Origin: Algoriphagus winogradskyi
Lineage (GTDB): Bacteria > Bacteroidota > Bacteroidia > Cytophagales > Cyclobacteriaceae
Reading direction: 5' to 3'
NCBI RefSeq assembly: GCF_900182815.1
Contig: NZ_FXUA01000001.1
Location: forward strand, 124,001-188,000
Length of the DNA stretch: 64,000 nt
The translations under genes were made by a program, and so were the position numbers. This document shows, in pieces, positions 17,255 to 25,730 of the stretch (positions are counted from its first letter, which is position 1; the number at the start of each line of letters is the position of its first letter). The notes under the pieces were generated by a model, which saw nothing but the letters and a program-made list of their open reading frames with translations, searched no databases and was not told where the DNA came from.

Positions 17255-17281
17255 TCCCCCTAACCCCCTTTAAAAGGGGGA
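17255..17281. repeat. CCCCC/GGGGG palindromic intergenic repeat
   Basis: TCCCCCTAACCCCCTTTAAA followed by AGGGGG contains the palindrome CCCCCTTTAAAAGGGGG (17264-17280). Sequences of this kind are, to my knowledge, common dispersed palindromes in Bacteroidota intergenic DNA. No second copy was noticed in this window. Confidence 0.5.
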
Positions 17282-17361
17282 ATAGCTAAACCTGAACCTC
17301 AATCATTACATTCAGATAGCCATTATTTTAAATTCTTCATTCATTCATTTTAAATTCCCCT

Positions 17362-18069
17362 GTGTTAGAAATCCTCTTTGAAGACGAATACCTTATTGCC
17401 ATCAATAAACCTTCGGGTTTGCTCGTTCACCGAACTTCCATCGCAGCGGAGGAAACGGTATTTGCTTTACAAATGTTACGCGATCAAATTGGACAGCACG
17501 TTTCCCCTGTTCATCGCTTGGACAGACCGACCAGTGGAGTTTTACTATTCTCTAAGAAAGAAGAAATATTGCCTTTACTTAAAGAGCAATTTTCAAATCG
17601 ATCAGTCCAAAAAACCTACTTGGCTATTGTCCGTGGAATTCCTGGAATCAAATCAGACCTGATAGATCATCCGTTGACCAGCGAGCGCTCCAATAAACTG
17701 CAGGAAGCGCAAACCCAATATAAAGTAATTGCTGAAGCGGAAATCCCATTTGATACAACAGGGAGATATCCGACTAGTCGCTATAGCTTACTGGAACTAA
17801 AACCTGAAACTGGGCGCACGCATCAGATCCGTCGTCATTTAGCTCACCTGAGGCATTATATTTTGGGGGATAAAAAACATGGTGACAATAAGCAAAACCA
17901 GTTTTTCGAGAAGCAATTTGGGATGGTGAACCTGCTATTACATGCTAAAAGACTTGAATTCATTCACCCTAATTCTAGCCAAAAAGTATCTATTGAAGCT
18001 TCACTTCCTCTTCATTTCCATGAAACCTTGAGCATTCTCGGTTTGTCACAACTTGATTTAGAGGGTTAA
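17362..18069 (+). CDS. truC: RluA-family pseudouridine synthase (TruC-like)
   Basis: Pseudouridine synthase of the RluA/TruC group, modifying tRNA or rRNA uridines. The catalytic motif HRLDRPTSGVLLFSK (around residues 51-65) holds the essential Asp, and ETGRTHQIRRHL (near 151-162) is the conserved C-terminal motif. There is no S4 domain and the protein is short (235 aa), which fits TruC (tRNA U65) better than RluD. Translation starts at a GTG at 17362, right before the conserved LEILFEDEYLIAINKPSG. The substrate assignment within the family is a guess. Confidence 0.85.
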   Translation: MLEILFEDEYLIAINKPSGLLVHRTSIAAEETVFALQMLRDQIGQHVSPVHRLDRPTSGVLLFSKKEEILPLLKEQFSNRSVQKTYLAIVRGIPGIKSDLIDHPLTSERSNKLQEAQTQYKVIAEAEIPFDTTGRYPTSRYSLLELKPETGRTHQIRRHLAHLRHYILGDKKHGDNKQNQFFEKQFGMVNLLLHAKRLEFIHPNSSQKVSIEASLPLHFHETLSILGLSQLDLEG

Positions 18070-18122
18070 AAGTCAGCTTTTCCCCAAATTCAATTACTTT
18101 AGAACATAAATCGATCAAACAT

Positions 18123-19595
18123 ATGAAAAAACCCCTGTTAGGAATAAGCCTTTTACTATCAGTGACTTTTGCGGCAGAAGCGCAAAAGAAGAAAATTGAT
18201 AAAAAATTCAATGAAACAGCTGCAATAGCTGACCTCACTTATTTAGCATCAGATGAATTGAAAGGAAGAGATCCAGCGGCACCAGAAATGGCAATGGCCT
18301 ACAATTATATATCAATGCAGTTGCAAGATGCAGGCGCGCAACCAGTTCCAGGCGCAGATGGCTACTTTCAAAATATTCCTTTCATGATGTCTTCTCCTCC
18401 AAGTAAAGGTGAAATCAAATTGAAAGATTCGGTTTATTCCCAAGGTAAAAACATGCTTGTCATCAATGGTGATGCGATTTCCGGGAAATACGAGTTAGTG
18501 GACGTTGGTTTTGGACTTGCTGATGATTTGGAGGGGAAAGACCTGAAAGGCAAAATCCTACTGACCAATGTAGGCGCTCCAGATCGTATGAGTCCCGCTG
18601 ATTTGTTTGCCTTAGGTAGCGAGAAAGCTAAACTTGCCGAAGCTGCTGGGGCGATTGGAGTCATTGAGCGCTTCAATATTCCATCTATTCCTTGGCCATT
18701 AATTGTCAACTACCTCAATCGAAGTCAGATGGTCATAGATAATGGCGAATCAAGCAAAATGCCATACATCTGGATCGAGGATGTGAAAAACACGCTTAAA
18801 AATCAATTGACTGCAGGAAAAGTTGAGGCAAATCTTTTAGTAGAAGGCAAGAATAACACTCCTGTGGAAGGTAAAAATGTACTCGCCTGGATTGAAGGAT
18901 CAGACAAAACGCTGAAGGATGAATTCGTAATGCTATCTGCGCATTACGATCACGTTGGAATTGGAACACCAGATGCAAGTGGCGATTCCATCTACAACGG
19001 TACTCGTGATAATGCGGTAGGTACGGTAGCTGTGATGAATGCAGCTAAATTCTTTGCTAAAAACCCTCCAAAAAGATCTATCCTTTTAGCACTGTGGACT
19101 GCAGAGGAAAAAGGGCTTTTAGGCTCAGCATATTTTGCAGAAAACCCATTGATTCCTTTGGATAAAATCATTTACAATCTCAACATTGACGGTGCGGGCT
19201 ACAATGATACCTCAGTAATTACAGTGATCGGATTGGGCAGAACTACCGCAGATGACTTAGTTTCTGAGGCTGTTGCAGATTTTGGTTTGAAAGCCATCGC
19301 AGATCCAGCTCCAGAGCAAGGACTTTACGACAGATCAGATAACGTAAATTTCGCCAAAGAAGGGATCCCTGCTCCTACTTTCAGCCTTGGGTTCACAGCT
19401 TTTGATGATGAGATCAACAAATACTATCACAAAGCTGGTGACCATGTAGATTCCATGGATTTGGATTATGTGACGCTTTATTGGAAATCATTTATCCTTG
19501 CTGCGCAAAATATCGCCAACGCCGAAAAGCAACCAGTGTGGGTTGCAGGTGATAAGTACGAGGAAGCAGGTAAAAAGCTTTATGGGGAAAAGTAA
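18123..19595 (+). CDS. M28 family zinc aminopeptidase with PA domain, secreted
   Basis: Exported metallopeptidase. A signal peptide covers residues 1-20 (cleavage near AEAQ). A protease-associated domain is inserted around 110-240. The M28 catalytic domain shows the zinc ligands in SAHYDHVG (around 271-278), TRDNAVGT (near 296), AEEKGLLGS (near 330, catalytic Glu), NIDGAG (near 357) and YYHKAGD (near 437). Likely a periplasmic or cell-surface aminopeptidase releasing amino acids from peptides. A long hairpin terminator follows. Confidence 0.9.
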   Translation: MKKPLLGISLLLSVTFAAEAQKKKIDKKFNETAAIADLTYLASDELKGRDPAAPEMAMAYNYISMQLQDAGAQPVPGADGYFQNIPFMMSSPPSKGEIKLKDSVYSQGKNMLVINGDAISGKYELVDVGFGLADDLEGKDLKGKILLTNVGAPDRMSPADLFALGSEKAKLAEAAGAIGVIERFNIPSIPWPLIVNYLNRSQMVIDNGESSKMPYIWIEDVKNTLKNQLTAGKVEANLLVEGKNNTPVEGKNVLAWIEGSDKTLKDEFVMLSAHYDHVGIGTPDASGDSIYNGTRDNAVGTVAVMNAAKFFAKNPPKRSILLALWTAEEKGLLGSAYFAENPLIPLDKIIYNLNIDGAGYNDTSVITVIGLGRTTADDLVSEAVADFGLKAIADPAPEQGLYDRSDNVNFAKEGIPAPTFSLGFTAFDDEINKYYHKAGDHVDSMDLDYVTLYWKSFILAAQNIANAEKQPVWVAGDKYEEAGKKLYGEK

Positions 19596-19605
19596 GTCCT
19601 TTTGC

Positions 19606-19654
19606 TTGTAAGTTGTAATTTCTGTAAGAGGTAAAAAGTGAGAGGTGGTAAGTT
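19606..19654. repeat. Degenerate tandem array, 7-bp period
   Basis: Reads TTGTAAG, TTGTAAT, TTCTGTA, AGAGGTA, AAAAGTG, AGAGGTG, GTAAGTT. Adjacent units share 4-6 of 7 bases in places, but the array is degenerate and drifts. Confidence 0.4.
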
Positions 19655-19687
19655 GGATCCTGATGGATTCAATTTACCGCCTCTTTT
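19641..19687 (+). terminator. Hairpin terminator after M28 peptidase
   Basis: AGAGGTGGTAA and TTACCGCCTCT pair over 11 bp with one G-T, with an inner pairing of TGGATCC and GGATTCA around a short loop, followed by TTTTT. Confidence 0.65.
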
Positions 19688-19700
19688 TATGGATTATAGA

Positions 19701-19968
19701 CTGTTTTACGGTTCGTTCCTTTGGCACTCAGGAGAATCTTTGGATAATTTATAAACCCAGAATTTCATTCTGGGCTTTTAAAGATTGTGCCTTCAGCCCA
19801 ATACTCATCATACTTTCCCAGTAATATCATTCCACTTTCAACTAATTCAGATTCCGAGAAATTGCCAAAGGCAATTACAATAAAAGCCCCGAATACAGCG
19901 AAGCGAAATTCGGGGTTTGGTCAAGAAATTAGATGCGCAAGAGTGCTAAAGGCACGATCGGTAAATAG
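19701..19968. repeat. Inverted-duplicated palindromic element (MITE-like)
   Basis: The left end 19701-19729 and the reverse complement of 19941-19968 match at about 23 of 29 positions with one gap, sharing the core CCTTTRGCACTC. Each half carries a terminator-like hairpin in the same relative orientation: CCCAGAAT TTC ATTCTGGG (19756-19774) and CCCCGAAT...ATTCGGGG (19887-19915), both written AAACCC...CTTTT when read inward from the ends. A third hairpin, ATTGCC AAA GGCAAT, is at 19861-19875. No transposase is present. Confidence 0.65.
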
Positions 19969-20127
19969 AAAGTATATCCAAATTTAGATAAATAGCTCTT
20001 GGGGTTTTACGCTAATTTTGTATCAAAAAAAGGTTTCTACACGAATGATAAATTCTGAATGATCAAATTTGTTATTCCCTAAATCGAAAAAAAAATCTGA
20101 TTTCAATGAATACAAAATTCTACCATT

Positions 20128-20661
20128 CTATTTTAAGATTTGATTCTGATTAAGGTTTATCACAAAAACGCGAGTATTTTCCTCATAAAAATCTCCGAAT
20201 CCCAGAATTATTTCATCTTTCCAATTTTCAAAGTATTTGTTAGCCTGTTTTGACTTACTGAAATTTAAAAGCCTTAAGTAAATAAGTTTCTCACCTTCAC
20301 CATTAATGAATCCGACATATTGTCTATTAAAGTTCCGGTATTGACGTTTTGTATCTGTTTCCTCGATTGCTTTTTTCCATTCATTAACCTCATCTTGAGT
20401 CAAGGGATATTTCTCACGAATAGCGGAAAACTTATCTTCCATATAATTCAACAAATTCCCATATAATATTTCTTCTGATTTTTCAACATCCTCAACTGAA
20501 GGCTCATAAAAGCCTCCCAAATTAAGCTGCAAATCTACCCTATCCTCTTCGGAAAAAATCACCCCGATTCCATTGTAAAAAGCAGGTAAACGCACGAGGT
20601 TTTGAGCTTGGCTACAAAAACTACCTACAAAAACAAATAAAAAAAACATCACATTTTTCAT
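20128..20661 (-). CDS. Hypothetical secreted protein
   Basis: Not recognised. A 177-aa protein with a clear N-terminal signal peptide (residues 1-19, ending near CSQAQ), so it is exported. The mature part is acidic and Lys/Glu-rich with alternating helical and strand-like segments, and no cysteines in the mature chain. It sits alone on the minus strand between two repeat regions. A real gene is likely because the frame is long, starts with a good signal peptide and has no overlapping competitor. Confidence 0.65.
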   Translation of the reverse strand: MKNVMFFLFVFVGSFCSQAQNLVRLPAFYNGIGVIFSEEDRVDLQLNLGGFYEPSVEDVEKSEEILYGNLLNYMEDKFSAIREKYPLTQDEVNEWKKAIEETDTKRQYRNFNRQYVGFINGEGEKLIYLRLLNFSKSKQANKYFENWKDEIILGFGDFYEENTRVFVINLNQNQILK

Positions 20662-20748
20662 AAGCCTTTAAGCCCCCAACATTTGTCTGAAAATGAAATA
20701 GTTAAGAGTAGTTCATTTCAACATTAAAAAGCGTCTTTATTTCCCTAA

Positions 20749-20797
20749 TTCTTGACTCTAGATTCTAAAGTCTTGCGTCTTGATACTTGAGTCTAAT
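20749..20797. repeat. Degenerate tandem array, 7-bp period
   Basis: Seven heptamers in register: TTCTTGA, CTCTAGA, TTCTAAA, GTCTTGC, GTCTTGA, TACTTGA, GTCTAAT (consensus KTCTTGA). It ends 10 nt after the stop codon of the minus-strand CNT transporter gene. Confidence 0.6.
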
Positions 20798-20806
20798 TTT
20801 ATTTAT

Positions 20807-22093
20807 CTACCCAAACAGCATCCCCGCAATCGTAGCCGTCATCAGGCAAGCAAGTGAAGCAGCAAGCAGCGATTTAAGTCCTAATCGGCTAATATTTGCT
20901 TGTTGATTTGGAGCGATGATGGCGATTCCACCTAACTGAATTGCTATAGAGCTAAAGTTAGAGAATCCGCACAGCGCATAAGTAGCGATAACTATTGACT
21001 TGGCGCTCAAGCTTCCCATTTCCTTCATTTCCGAAAGGCTGAGGTAAGCAACAAATTCATTGATCACAGTTTTTTGCCCTAGTAAACTCCCTACTTGAAG
21101 CGTATCTGCCCACTCTACTCCTATCACCCAAGCAAATACTCGGAAGACCTGGCCAAAAAGATATTCCAAAGAAAACCCCTGAAACTGGCCTCCAGTGGTT
21201 CTTACTACAAACTCATTTAATCCTGTAACATCACCTAAAATTCCCATCAACAAATAATTGACAGCTGCGATCACTGCGATAAATGCCAAAAGCATTGCTC
21301 CCACATTCAACGCAAGTTTAAGACCCTCAGAAGCGCCAATCGACATGGCATCAATCAAGTTTACACCCATCGCTTCTTCGTTTACCTCAAGCTTATCCTG
21401 CACTCTTTCCTTTTCTACCTCTGGAATAAACATCTTGGACATCACAATCGCCGCTGGAGCGTTCATGATACTTGCACCTAAAAGATAAGCTGCGAATCTA
21501 CTTTGCTCCTCTAAGCTGTCACCGCCTAGAAAGGCCACATAACCAGCCAAAACTCCACCTGCAATAGTCGCCATTCCCCCTGTCATTAAGCACATCAATT
21601 CAGATTTACTCATTTGAGGGATAAATGGACGAACTAACAAAGGAGCTTCTGTTTGCCCTAGAAAGATATTTCCTGCAGCGGACAAACTTTCAGGTCCAGA
21701 AAGCCTCATAGTTCTAGCCATTACCCAAGCTATTCCGAAAACTACTTTCTGAAGTATTCCTAAGTAATACAATCCAGCAGAAACAGTGGAGAAGAAAATG
21801 ATGGTGGGAAGAACCTGGAAAGCGAAAATGAAACCATAGCTATCTCCAGCTAAGTCCCCAAAAATAAATGCTGCCCCGTCACGACTAAAGCTTAGAAACT
21901 TTACAAACCCACGGCTAACCATCGCAAAAGCACTTTCCACAACAGGAACTTGGGTAATCAAAAAGCCAAAAACCAGTTGTAGCAAAATTCCGATTCCAAC
22001 TAATCTCCAGTCGATTTTCTTTCTATTGCTTGAAAAAATAAAAGCCACCAAAACGATGACGGCCAGTCCAAAGACCCCTCTTAAGTAATCCAT
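20807..22093 (-). CDS. Concentrative nucleoside transporter (CNT/NupC family)
   Basis: Inner-membrane nucleoside:cation symporter, 428 aa with about ten hydrophobic segments. Family landmarks are GQTEAPLLVRPF (around residues 150-160), ELMCLMTGGMATIAGGVLAGY (around 166-187), and LGQKTVINEFVAY plus ALCGFSNFSSIAIQLGGI toward the C-terminus; these line the nucleoside and cation sites in CNT proteins. It imports purine and/or pyrimidine nucleosides, and specificity cannot be read. It is monocistronic on the minus strand. Confidence 0.93.
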   Translation of the reverse strand: MDYLRGVFGLAVIVLVAFIFSSNRKKIDWRLVGIGILLQLVFGFLITQVPVVESAFAMVSRGFVKFLSFSRDGAAFIFGDLAGDSYGFIFAFQVLPTIIFFSTVSAGLYYLGILQKVVFGIAWVMARTMRLSGPESLSAAGNIFLGQTEAPLLVRPFIPQMSKSELMCLMTGGMATIAGGVLAGYVAFLGGDSLEEQSRFAAYLLGASIMNAPAAIVMSKMFIPEVEKERVQDKLEVNEEAMGVNLIDAMSIGASEGLKLALNVGAMLLAFIAVIAAVNYLLMGILGDVTGLNEFVVRTTGGQFQGFSLEYLFGQVFRVFAWVIGVEWADTLQVGSLLGQKTVINEFVAYLSLSEMKEMGSLSAKSIVIATYALCGFSNFSSIAIQLGGIAIIAPNQQANISRLGLKSLLAASLACLMTATIAGMLFG

Positions 22094-22173
22094 TCAGTAA
22101 TTATTGCAGATAAGGCCTAAAAATAAGGAACACAGGATCATAAAACAATCCTGCATTACGAGGTTAAGCTATA

Positions 22174-22222
22174 AATTGAGAATTAGGGGAAAATAGTGAG
22201 CAGTGATCAGTCGCAGTTCACA
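22174..22222. repeat. Possible degenerate array, 7-bp period
   Basis: Reads AATTGAG, AATTAGG, GGAAAAT, AGTGAGC, AGTGATC, AGTCGCA, GTTCACA. Only neighbouring units resemble each other, so this is the weakest of the period-7 loci. Confidence 0.3.
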
Positions 22223-22341
22223 TTTCGCTACCTTTCAATATTAGAGAAATAAGTTGTTATGGGTACCTAATTTTGCTTAATGTCCGGCTTCTGGAGAAGC
22301 ATAACAACTGTGCTCTTTGCGCAATCCGTTGCGAATACTGC

Positions 22342-22372
22342 AGTCAAAAAAAAAGCCCGAGCTAGCTCGGGC
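22342..22372 (-). terminator. Rho-independent terminator after DUF151 gene
   Basis: GCCCGAGCTAGCTCGGGC (22355-22372) is a perfect palindrome. Read on the minus strand it is followed by a run of nine T residues. It lies 10 nt after the stop codon of the DUF151 gene and closes the etfB-etfA-DUF151 unit. Confidence 0.85.
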
Positions 22373-22382
22373 CATTATGGAA

Positions 22383-22979
22383 TTAGTTTCTCTTGTTGAT
22401 TTCATCCCGAATACGAGCAGCTCGCTCATAGTCCTCATTGTTTATCGCTTTATCAAGCATCTGGTTGAGCTTATCTAAGCTGAAATCTTTCAGTGAAGGC
22501 TCTTTTTTAGTTGCGAACTTTTGAGTGGAAGGTTTTGGCTCCTTTTTCTGGTCCTTACTTTCTACTTCATAATGCTCAACTGCCCCTTCGGACATAGCCT
22601 TTTCAGTACAAAATACAGGACTTCCAAATCGTATCGCAATCGCTATGGCATCAGAAGGTCTAGCATCTACATCTGTCTCAATTTTGTCTCCTTTACACTG
22701 TATCTTAGCATAATAGACACCTTCTTTCATGTCAGTTATTACGATCCTTTCAATATCGAAATTGAACCCAGATGCAAATGACTTAAATAAATCATGCGTC
22801 ATGGGACGATTTGGAACAATCTTTTCGATTTCTAAGGCGATCGCCTGAGCTTCAAACATACCGATCACGATCGGCAAACGTCTTGCTCCACCAACTTCCC
22901 CTAACACCAAGGTAAATGACCCGGATTGGGAATGATTGGACGAAAGTCCTAAAATCTCAAGTTCTATGAGTTTTTCCAC
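22383..22979 (-). CDS. Bifunctional nuclease family protein (DUF151 + UVR)
   Basis: Residues about 1-135 form the DUF151/bifunctional nuclease domain (IVIGMFEAQAIA, GDKIETDVDARPSDAIAIAIR). After a Lys/Pro-rich linker, residues about 165-198 form a UVR helical hairpin (LDKAINNEDYERAARIRDEI), a protein-interaction motif also found in UvrB/UvrC. Plant relatives have nuclease activity; the bacterial role is unproven. Translation appears to start at a GTG (22979). It lies 6 nt downstream of etfA and is probably co-transcribed. Confidence 0.87.
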   Translation of the reverse strand: MEKLIELEILGLSSNHSQSGSFTLVLGEVGGARRLPIVIGMFEAQAIALEIEKIVPNRPMTHDLFKSFASGFNFDIERIVITDMKEGVYYAKIQCKGDKIETDVDARPSDAIAIAIRFGSPVFCTEKAMSEGAVEHYEVESKDQKKEPKPSTQKFATKKEPSLKDFSLDKLNQMLDKAINNEDYERAARIRDEINKRN

Positions 22980-22985
22980 AAAAAT

Positions 22986-23954
22986 TTATAATTCAGCTTT
23001 AAATGCTTCGTTTAATTTTGGCACAACCTCAAAAGCATCGCCTACGATTCCGTAATCCGCAGCTTTGAAAAAAGGAGCATCAGGATCCTTATTAATGACA
23101 ACAATACACTTTGAAGAATTTACTCCTGCAAGATGTTGAATAGCTCCTGAAATTCCTATCGCTATGTACAAAGTTGGAGCGACTTTTACACCAGTTTGCC
23201 CTACGTGCTCATGGTGAGGTCTCCATTCCAAATCAGAAACAGGCTTCGAACAGGCAGTTGCTGCACCAAGAATCTTTGCCATTTCTTCTACCATTCCCCA
23301 GTTTTCTGGACCTTTCAAACCTCTACCTCCTGATACCACAATATCTGCTTCTGGAAGTAATACGTCGCCCGTAGCTCGTTCAGTAGATGTGATTTTAGAA
23401 GCAAAATCAGCGTCTTCCAGAGCCACATCAAAAGTCTCAACTTGAGCATCTGCTCCATCCTGTTTCAAATCAATTGCATTCTTCTTGATTGCAAGGATTT
23501 TATTTTCAGTCGTCACAGATGTTTCTGCAAAAGCCTTTCCTGTATAAATACTTCTTTTCACCACATATCCCCCATCAGTTTTTGGTAATTCTACCACGTT
23601 GGATACCAAGCCTGCTTTAAGTTTAATTGCAAGTCTTGCTGCAACAGCATCTCCCAGTGATGATTTAGCTAAGACCAAGGTTTTCGCTCCTATGAGATTG
23701 TAGGCCTGAGCTACTGCAGAAGCATGCGCCTGTATCACTCCAGCATCCAACTTACTTTCTGCACCGTGCATCACTTTAGCCGCACCAGCTTTACCTACTG
23801 CTGCAAGCTCTTCGTTACCGATGGTGCCAAGAGCTACTGCTACCACATCTCCTTCTCCAGTTTGTGCCGCTAAAGCATTGGCAAAAGAGACAGCCTCAAG
23901 ACTCGTCTTTTTTACTTTTCCTTCAGCTTGTTCTATATATACTAAAATTGACAT
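22986..23954 (-). CDS. etfA: Electron transfer flavoprotein subunit alpha
   Basis: FAD-binding large subunit of ETF, which collects electrons from acyl-CoA dehydrogenases and passes them to the quinone pool. The N-terminal domain (1-190) is followed by the FAD domain with VVSGGRGLKGPENW (around 206-219), the GQTGVKVAPTLYIAIGISGAIQHLAG stretch near 253-279, and NKDPDAPFFKAADYGIVGD near the C-terminus, all hallmark segments. It lies 34 nt after etfB. The acyl-CoA dehydrogenase starting at 63358 is a plausible electron donor. Confidence 0.96.
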   Translation of the reverse strand: MSILVYIEQAEGKVKKTSLEAVSFANALAAQTGEGDVVAVALGTIGNEELAAVGKAGAAKVMHGAESKLDAGVIQAHASAVAQAYNLIGAKTLVLAKSSLGDAVAARLAIKLKAGLVSNVVELPKTDGGYVVKRSIYTGKAFAETSVTTENKILAIKKNAIDLKQDGADAQVETFDVALEDADFASKITSTERATGDVLLPEADIVVSGGRGLKGPENWGMVEEMAKILGAATACSKPVSDLEWRPHHEHVGQTGVKVAPTLYIAIGISGAIQHLAGVNSSKCIVVINKDPDAPFFKAADYGIVGDAFEVVPKLNEAFKAEL

Positions 23955-23988
23955 AATATCCTAATTTATAACAAGTTATTGGGTTTCA

Positions 23989-24726
23989 TTAAAGCACTTT
24001 CGCTTCATTTTTCAAAAGCCTGACAAGCTCTGCTACATTGTCTTTATCGACCAATTTCACAGCTCCCTTGGCAGGTGGCAGCTCGTACTTGCTTGCTTCA
24101 GCTTGAGTCTCCTGAGATACTGGCTCCACTACATTCAAAGGCTTAGTTCTAGCAGACATGATCCCACGCATATTTGGGATTTTCCACTCTGCGATAGGCT
24201 CTTGACAGCCAGCAATCAGCGGAAGGCTTGCTTCCAACATTTCCTTACCACCTTCAATTTCTCTGGCCATTTTCACGGTAGAACCATCGACATCTAGTTT
24301 CATCACTGGCGAAAATGAAGGAATACCCAACAACTCTCCTACCATGCCATGAACCATTCCTCCGTTGAAATCAATGGATTCTCTGCCCATCAATATCAAA
24401 TCATATGCTCCTTCTTTGGCGTAATGTGCAATTTGCTGCGCTACGAAATAAGAATCTTTCGGAGCAGAGTTTACTCTAATCGCTTCATCAGCCCCTATTG
24501 CTAAGGCTTTTCTTAAAGTCGGATCAGAATCCGCTTCTCCTACATTCAAAACTGTTAACTTTCCACTCGCTTGATCTCTCAATTCAACAGCACGAGCCAA
24601 GGCATAATCATCGTAAGGGCCAATAATATATTGAACTCCCGTAGAATCAAACTTGGTATTGTCGGCCGTAAACTGAATCTTGGAGGTAGTATCAGGTACG
24701 TGGGTGATACAAACAAGAATCTTCAT
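23989..24726 (-). CDS. etfB: Electron transfer flavoprotein subunit beta
   Basis: AMP-binding small ETF subunit. Residues 1-10 (MKILVCITHV) begin the Rossmann-like fold. GPYDDYALARAVELRD (around 37-52) and GRESIDFNGGMVHGMVGELLG (around 114-134) are conserved ETF-beta segments, and PLIAGCQEPIAEWKIPNMRGIMSA (around 169-192) contains the family signature loop. Length 245 aa is normal. First gene of the minus-strand etfB-etfA-DUF151 unit; the TPR gene at 24801 is divergent. Confidence 0.96.
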   Translation of the reverse strand: MKILVCITHVPDTTSKIQFTADNTKFDSTGVQYIIGPYDDYALARAVELRDQASGKLTVLNVGEADSDPTLRKALAIGADEAIRVNSAPKDSYFVAQQIAHYAKEGAYDLILMGRESIDFNGGMVHGMVGELLGIPSFSPVMKLDVDGSTVKMAREIEGGKEMLEASLPLIAGCQEPIAEWKIPNMRGIMSARTKPLNVVEPVSQETQAEASKYELPPAKGAVKLVDKDNVAELVRLLKNEAKVL

Positions 24727-24800
24727 TGGTTTAGAATTAGATTATTTTAGATTTATTTCTCGTGAAAATAACAGTAAGCACTTAATTAAAAAAACTATTG

Positions 24801-25133
24801 ATGAGCAATCTGGACAGGATACAGTTACTAAGACAATTTACCGAAGAAGAACCTGAGAATCCATTCAACTGGTATGCTTTGGCAATTGAATTCCGTGAAT
24901 CGAATCCGGAAGAAGCCCACAATCTCTTCGCAAAGTTACTTGCTGAACACCCAACTTACCTTGCTACTTACTTTCCGGCAGCTCATCTCTATGCAGAAAT
25001 GGGTGATTTAGAGCAGTCTAAACTGATTTTTGAGAAAGGAATTGTGCTATCACGGGAGCAAAAAAATTTGAAGGCTCAGCAGGAATTGCAGAATGCTTAC
25101 CAAAATTTTCTCTTTGAAAATGACTTGGATTAA
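24801..25133 (+). CDS. Small tetratricopeptide-repeat protein
   Basis: A 110-aa, acidic, all-helical protein with two TPR-like helix pairs: NPFNWYALAIEFRESNPEEA (about 19-38) and ATYFPAAHLYAEMGDLEQSK (about 55-74). No signal peptide, so probably cytoplasmic. The ATG at 24801 is preferred over the TTG directly before it. It is divergent from etfB with about 74 nt between starts. Function unknown; TPR units mediate protein contacts. Confidence 0.75.
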   Translation: MSNLDRIQLLRQFTEEEPENPFNWYALAIEFRESNPEEAHNLFAKLLAEHPTYLATYFPAAHLYAEMGDLEQSKLIFEKGIVLSREQKNLKAQQELQNAYQNFLFENDLD

Positions 25134-25244
25134 GACTTATAAAAATTAAAAAATAGTACTAAAATCATCTTAAAAGTAAGCAATACTTAATTTGTTATTC
25201 TTAGTTTTATATGACCTATATCAAAAAAATAACCCCTCTATTCC

Positions 25245-25730
25245 ATGATCACCCAACAAGAAATGCTGGCTCATTTTCTTCCAATTTTAGAAAAAAGCGG
25301 TAAGCGCTACAAAAAGAAGAGTTTGATTCGAGCTAAAAAAGCCAAACCGGGTCAGTTGGTAATTACCAAAACATCTGACGGGGAAGAAACTCGAAATATT
25401 GCTGGGGTGGGCGATTGGCTGGTGGAAAATCAAACAAGTGTCAATGAGCTGTATTTAGTAAAAGCAGAAACTTTTGAAAAAAAATACACTATAATACAAG
25501 CCTTAGAACAAGGATGGGGATGCTACCAGCCTAAAGGAGAAATCTTAGGCATAATAGTGAGTGAAGCGCATTTTAAAGATTTAGGAGTAAGCAAACCATT
25601 GAAGTTCCAGGCTCCTTGGAAGGACAGTATGATCGCAAAACCCGGCGATATGCTAGTAGTCCCACTTGATAAGGACGAAATCTATAGAATAGCCAAAAAG
25701 GAATTCGGCGAAACCTACGTGGAGATTTAA
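25245..25730 (+). CDS. Conserved hypothetical protein (PGDYG-like?)
   Basis: A 161-aa soluble protein I cannot assign firmly. Two segments of the type GVGDWLVEN (about 50-58) and KPGDMLVVP (about 138-146) follow Lys-rich stretches, reminiscent of PGDYG-type domains that occur in proteins of unknown function. The N-terminal HFLPILEKSGKRYKKKSLIRA is strongly basic. Its stop codon overlaps the stop codon of the convergent oxidoreductase gene (TTAA at 25727-25730). Confidence 0.6.
   Translation: MITQQEMLAHFLPILEKSGKRYKKKSLIRAKKAKPGQLVITKTSDGEETRNIAGVGDWLVENQTSVNELYLVKAETFEKKYTIIQALEQGWGCYQPKGEILGIIVSEAHFKDLGVSKPLKFQAPWKDSMIAKPGDMLVVPLDKDEIYRIAKKEFGETYVEI

Larger units (their letters stand above)
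19596..20127. other. 532-nt non-coding, repeat-rich gap
   Basis: No convincing gene. It contains a degenerate heptamer array (19606-19654), the M28 gene terminator (19641-19687) and a large imperfect palindromic element (19701-19968). From 19969 to 20127 the DNA is AT-rich with no feature I can name. Confidence 0.7.

Noticed and set aside
19787..19987. 66-residue plus-strand frame in the M28-20128 gap
   Set aside because: It crosses the right hairpin and right end of the palindromic element, so its sequence is explained by the repeat and not by coding selection.
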